Source of the DNA: Eurosta solidaginis
Lineage: Eukaryota > Arthropoda > Insecta > Diptera > Tephritidae
DNA length: 64,000 nucleotides
Assembly: GCF_040869045.1 (NCBI RefSeq)
Contig: NC_090319.1
Span: 176,550,645 to 176,614,644, forward strand
Direction: 5' to 3'
The position numbers were made by a program, and so were the translations under genes. The notes under the pieces are model-generated. The model did not search any database, had not been told where the DNA came from, and was given only the letters and a program-made list of their open reading frames with translations. Positions within the stretch are counted from its first letter, which is position 1. Every line of letters starts with the position of its first letter. Of the stretch, positions 63,318 to 64,000 are shown piece by piece.

Positions 63318-64000
63318 AGCAGCACAGTAAAGTGGCGTCGAGCGAACTCCTCCTAACACTTGAGGAGGGTTCGTTTGATATGGCGCTGATCCACGAACCA
63401 TGGCTCTCATCGGGAGGAAATTTTTCTGGACTTAGCGTGCACGGCTTTGGCTTTTACTATGCACAAACGGAAGGACGGGTGCAAGCTGTAGTAATGGTAA
63501 GGAAATTGCTGCATTCATATATGCTGCCTAATTACACCACTGAGGACCTCGTAGTGGTGGCCGCTGAGCAAAGGAATAAGCAGGCATTTATCCTGGCATC
63601 CTGCTACATGGCCCATGCTGCGGAGGTTCCACCGATGGAGTGCAAGAGGCAAGTACAGGATGAAGGGCGTAAAGGGCGGTTGGTCATAAGCGCGGATGCA
63701 AATGCGCACCACAATGCACGGGGAGGAGCAGATACGAACGAGAGGGGCGAATCTCTATTTTTTACATCCTGCAAACCAATTTGCAGGTAGCCAACAGGGG
63801 AAATGTCCCTACATACATTGGTCCAATATCCAGCAATGTTTTAGATATTACACTGAGCTCCGAACGTGATATATCAAGGTATGATTGGATGGTTCTTGAT
63901 ATACCATCCTTCTCCGACCATGCGTATATCAGCTTCAGCATCCCCCTAAAGAGGGTAGAGAAGGGAGGAACCTTTAGAAACCCTAGGTCAACAAACTGGA
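63318..64000 (+). pseudogene. Non-LTR endonuclease domain (I/LOA-like), runs off the window
   Basis: Frame 63332-63790: KVASSELLLTLEEGSFDMAL, IHEPWLSSGG (catalytic Glu), GRLVISADANAHHNARGG (Asp/Asn motif), NERGESLFF. A frameshift at about 63760 leads to LQVANRGNVPTYIGPIS, VLDITLSSERD and PSFSDHAYISFS, the terminal Asp-His motif, then to the window end. The same clade as element N, but different sequence. RT would follow outside the window. An APE-type endonuclease nicks DNA for target-primed reverse transcription. Confidence 0.85.

Overview
This is eukaryotic, AT-rich, intron-bearing DNA made almost entirely of nested transposable elements. Degraded fragments of insect nuclear genes (COX5B, Rho-kinase, WASHC4/SWIP, eIF2-gamma) and the element families (BEL/Pao, Gypsy, Jockey-like and I/LOA-like non-LTR, PIF/Harbinger) point to a higher fly, probably a tephritid fruit fly. 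The tephritid assignment is from family resemblance, not a search. No intact cellular gene, tRNA, rRNA or CRISPR array was found.

Layout, with working names. 1-4905: the 5' half of a minus-strand Ty3/Gypsy element (T) with its LTR start. 4906-6752: a TIR DNA element (D) flanked by CTCT that carries a decayed DUF4806 gene and a 24-bp/96-bp repeat array. 6885-13096: a PIF/Harbinger element (H, TSD TTA) with a decayed transposase and a MADF/Myb-type partner gene. H also holds Jockey-like non-LTR copies and two COX5B 3' gene fragments. 13286-13666: a Rho-kinase fragment. 16003-17735: a BEL-type gag/protease relic with its 3' LTR (V). 17736-24340: a minus-strand I/LOA-like non-LTR element (N) split by an internally deleted 412/mdg1-like LTR element (U, 18612-23188).

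25433-59262 is one nest of BEL/Pao elements. W (minus, TSD CCTTC) sits in a polypyrimidine repeat tract. It is interrupted by an LTR-like insertion (52485-54729, TSD ACTCT) and by Y (plus, 27703-52280, TSD AGTAA). Y is interrupted by a solo LTR (44502-45390) and by X (minus, 28918-43260, TSD GTCTG). X is unusual. Besides a complete set of gag-pol domains it holds a second gag/protease module and a cluster of fragments of at least two host genes in antisense.

59263-64000: the other half of the polypyrimidine tract, a Harbinger-type MITE (60953-61405), a 52-bp tandem array, and two abutting non-LTR relics.

The genes do not form pathways; their relations are those of mobile elements. The strongest unexplained signal is that the non-coding zones of the BEL elements (leaders, 3' tails, and an LTR-like insert) repeatedly contain minisatellites whose unit is a short RNA hairpin. 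In diverged copies the pairing is kept although the sequence changes.
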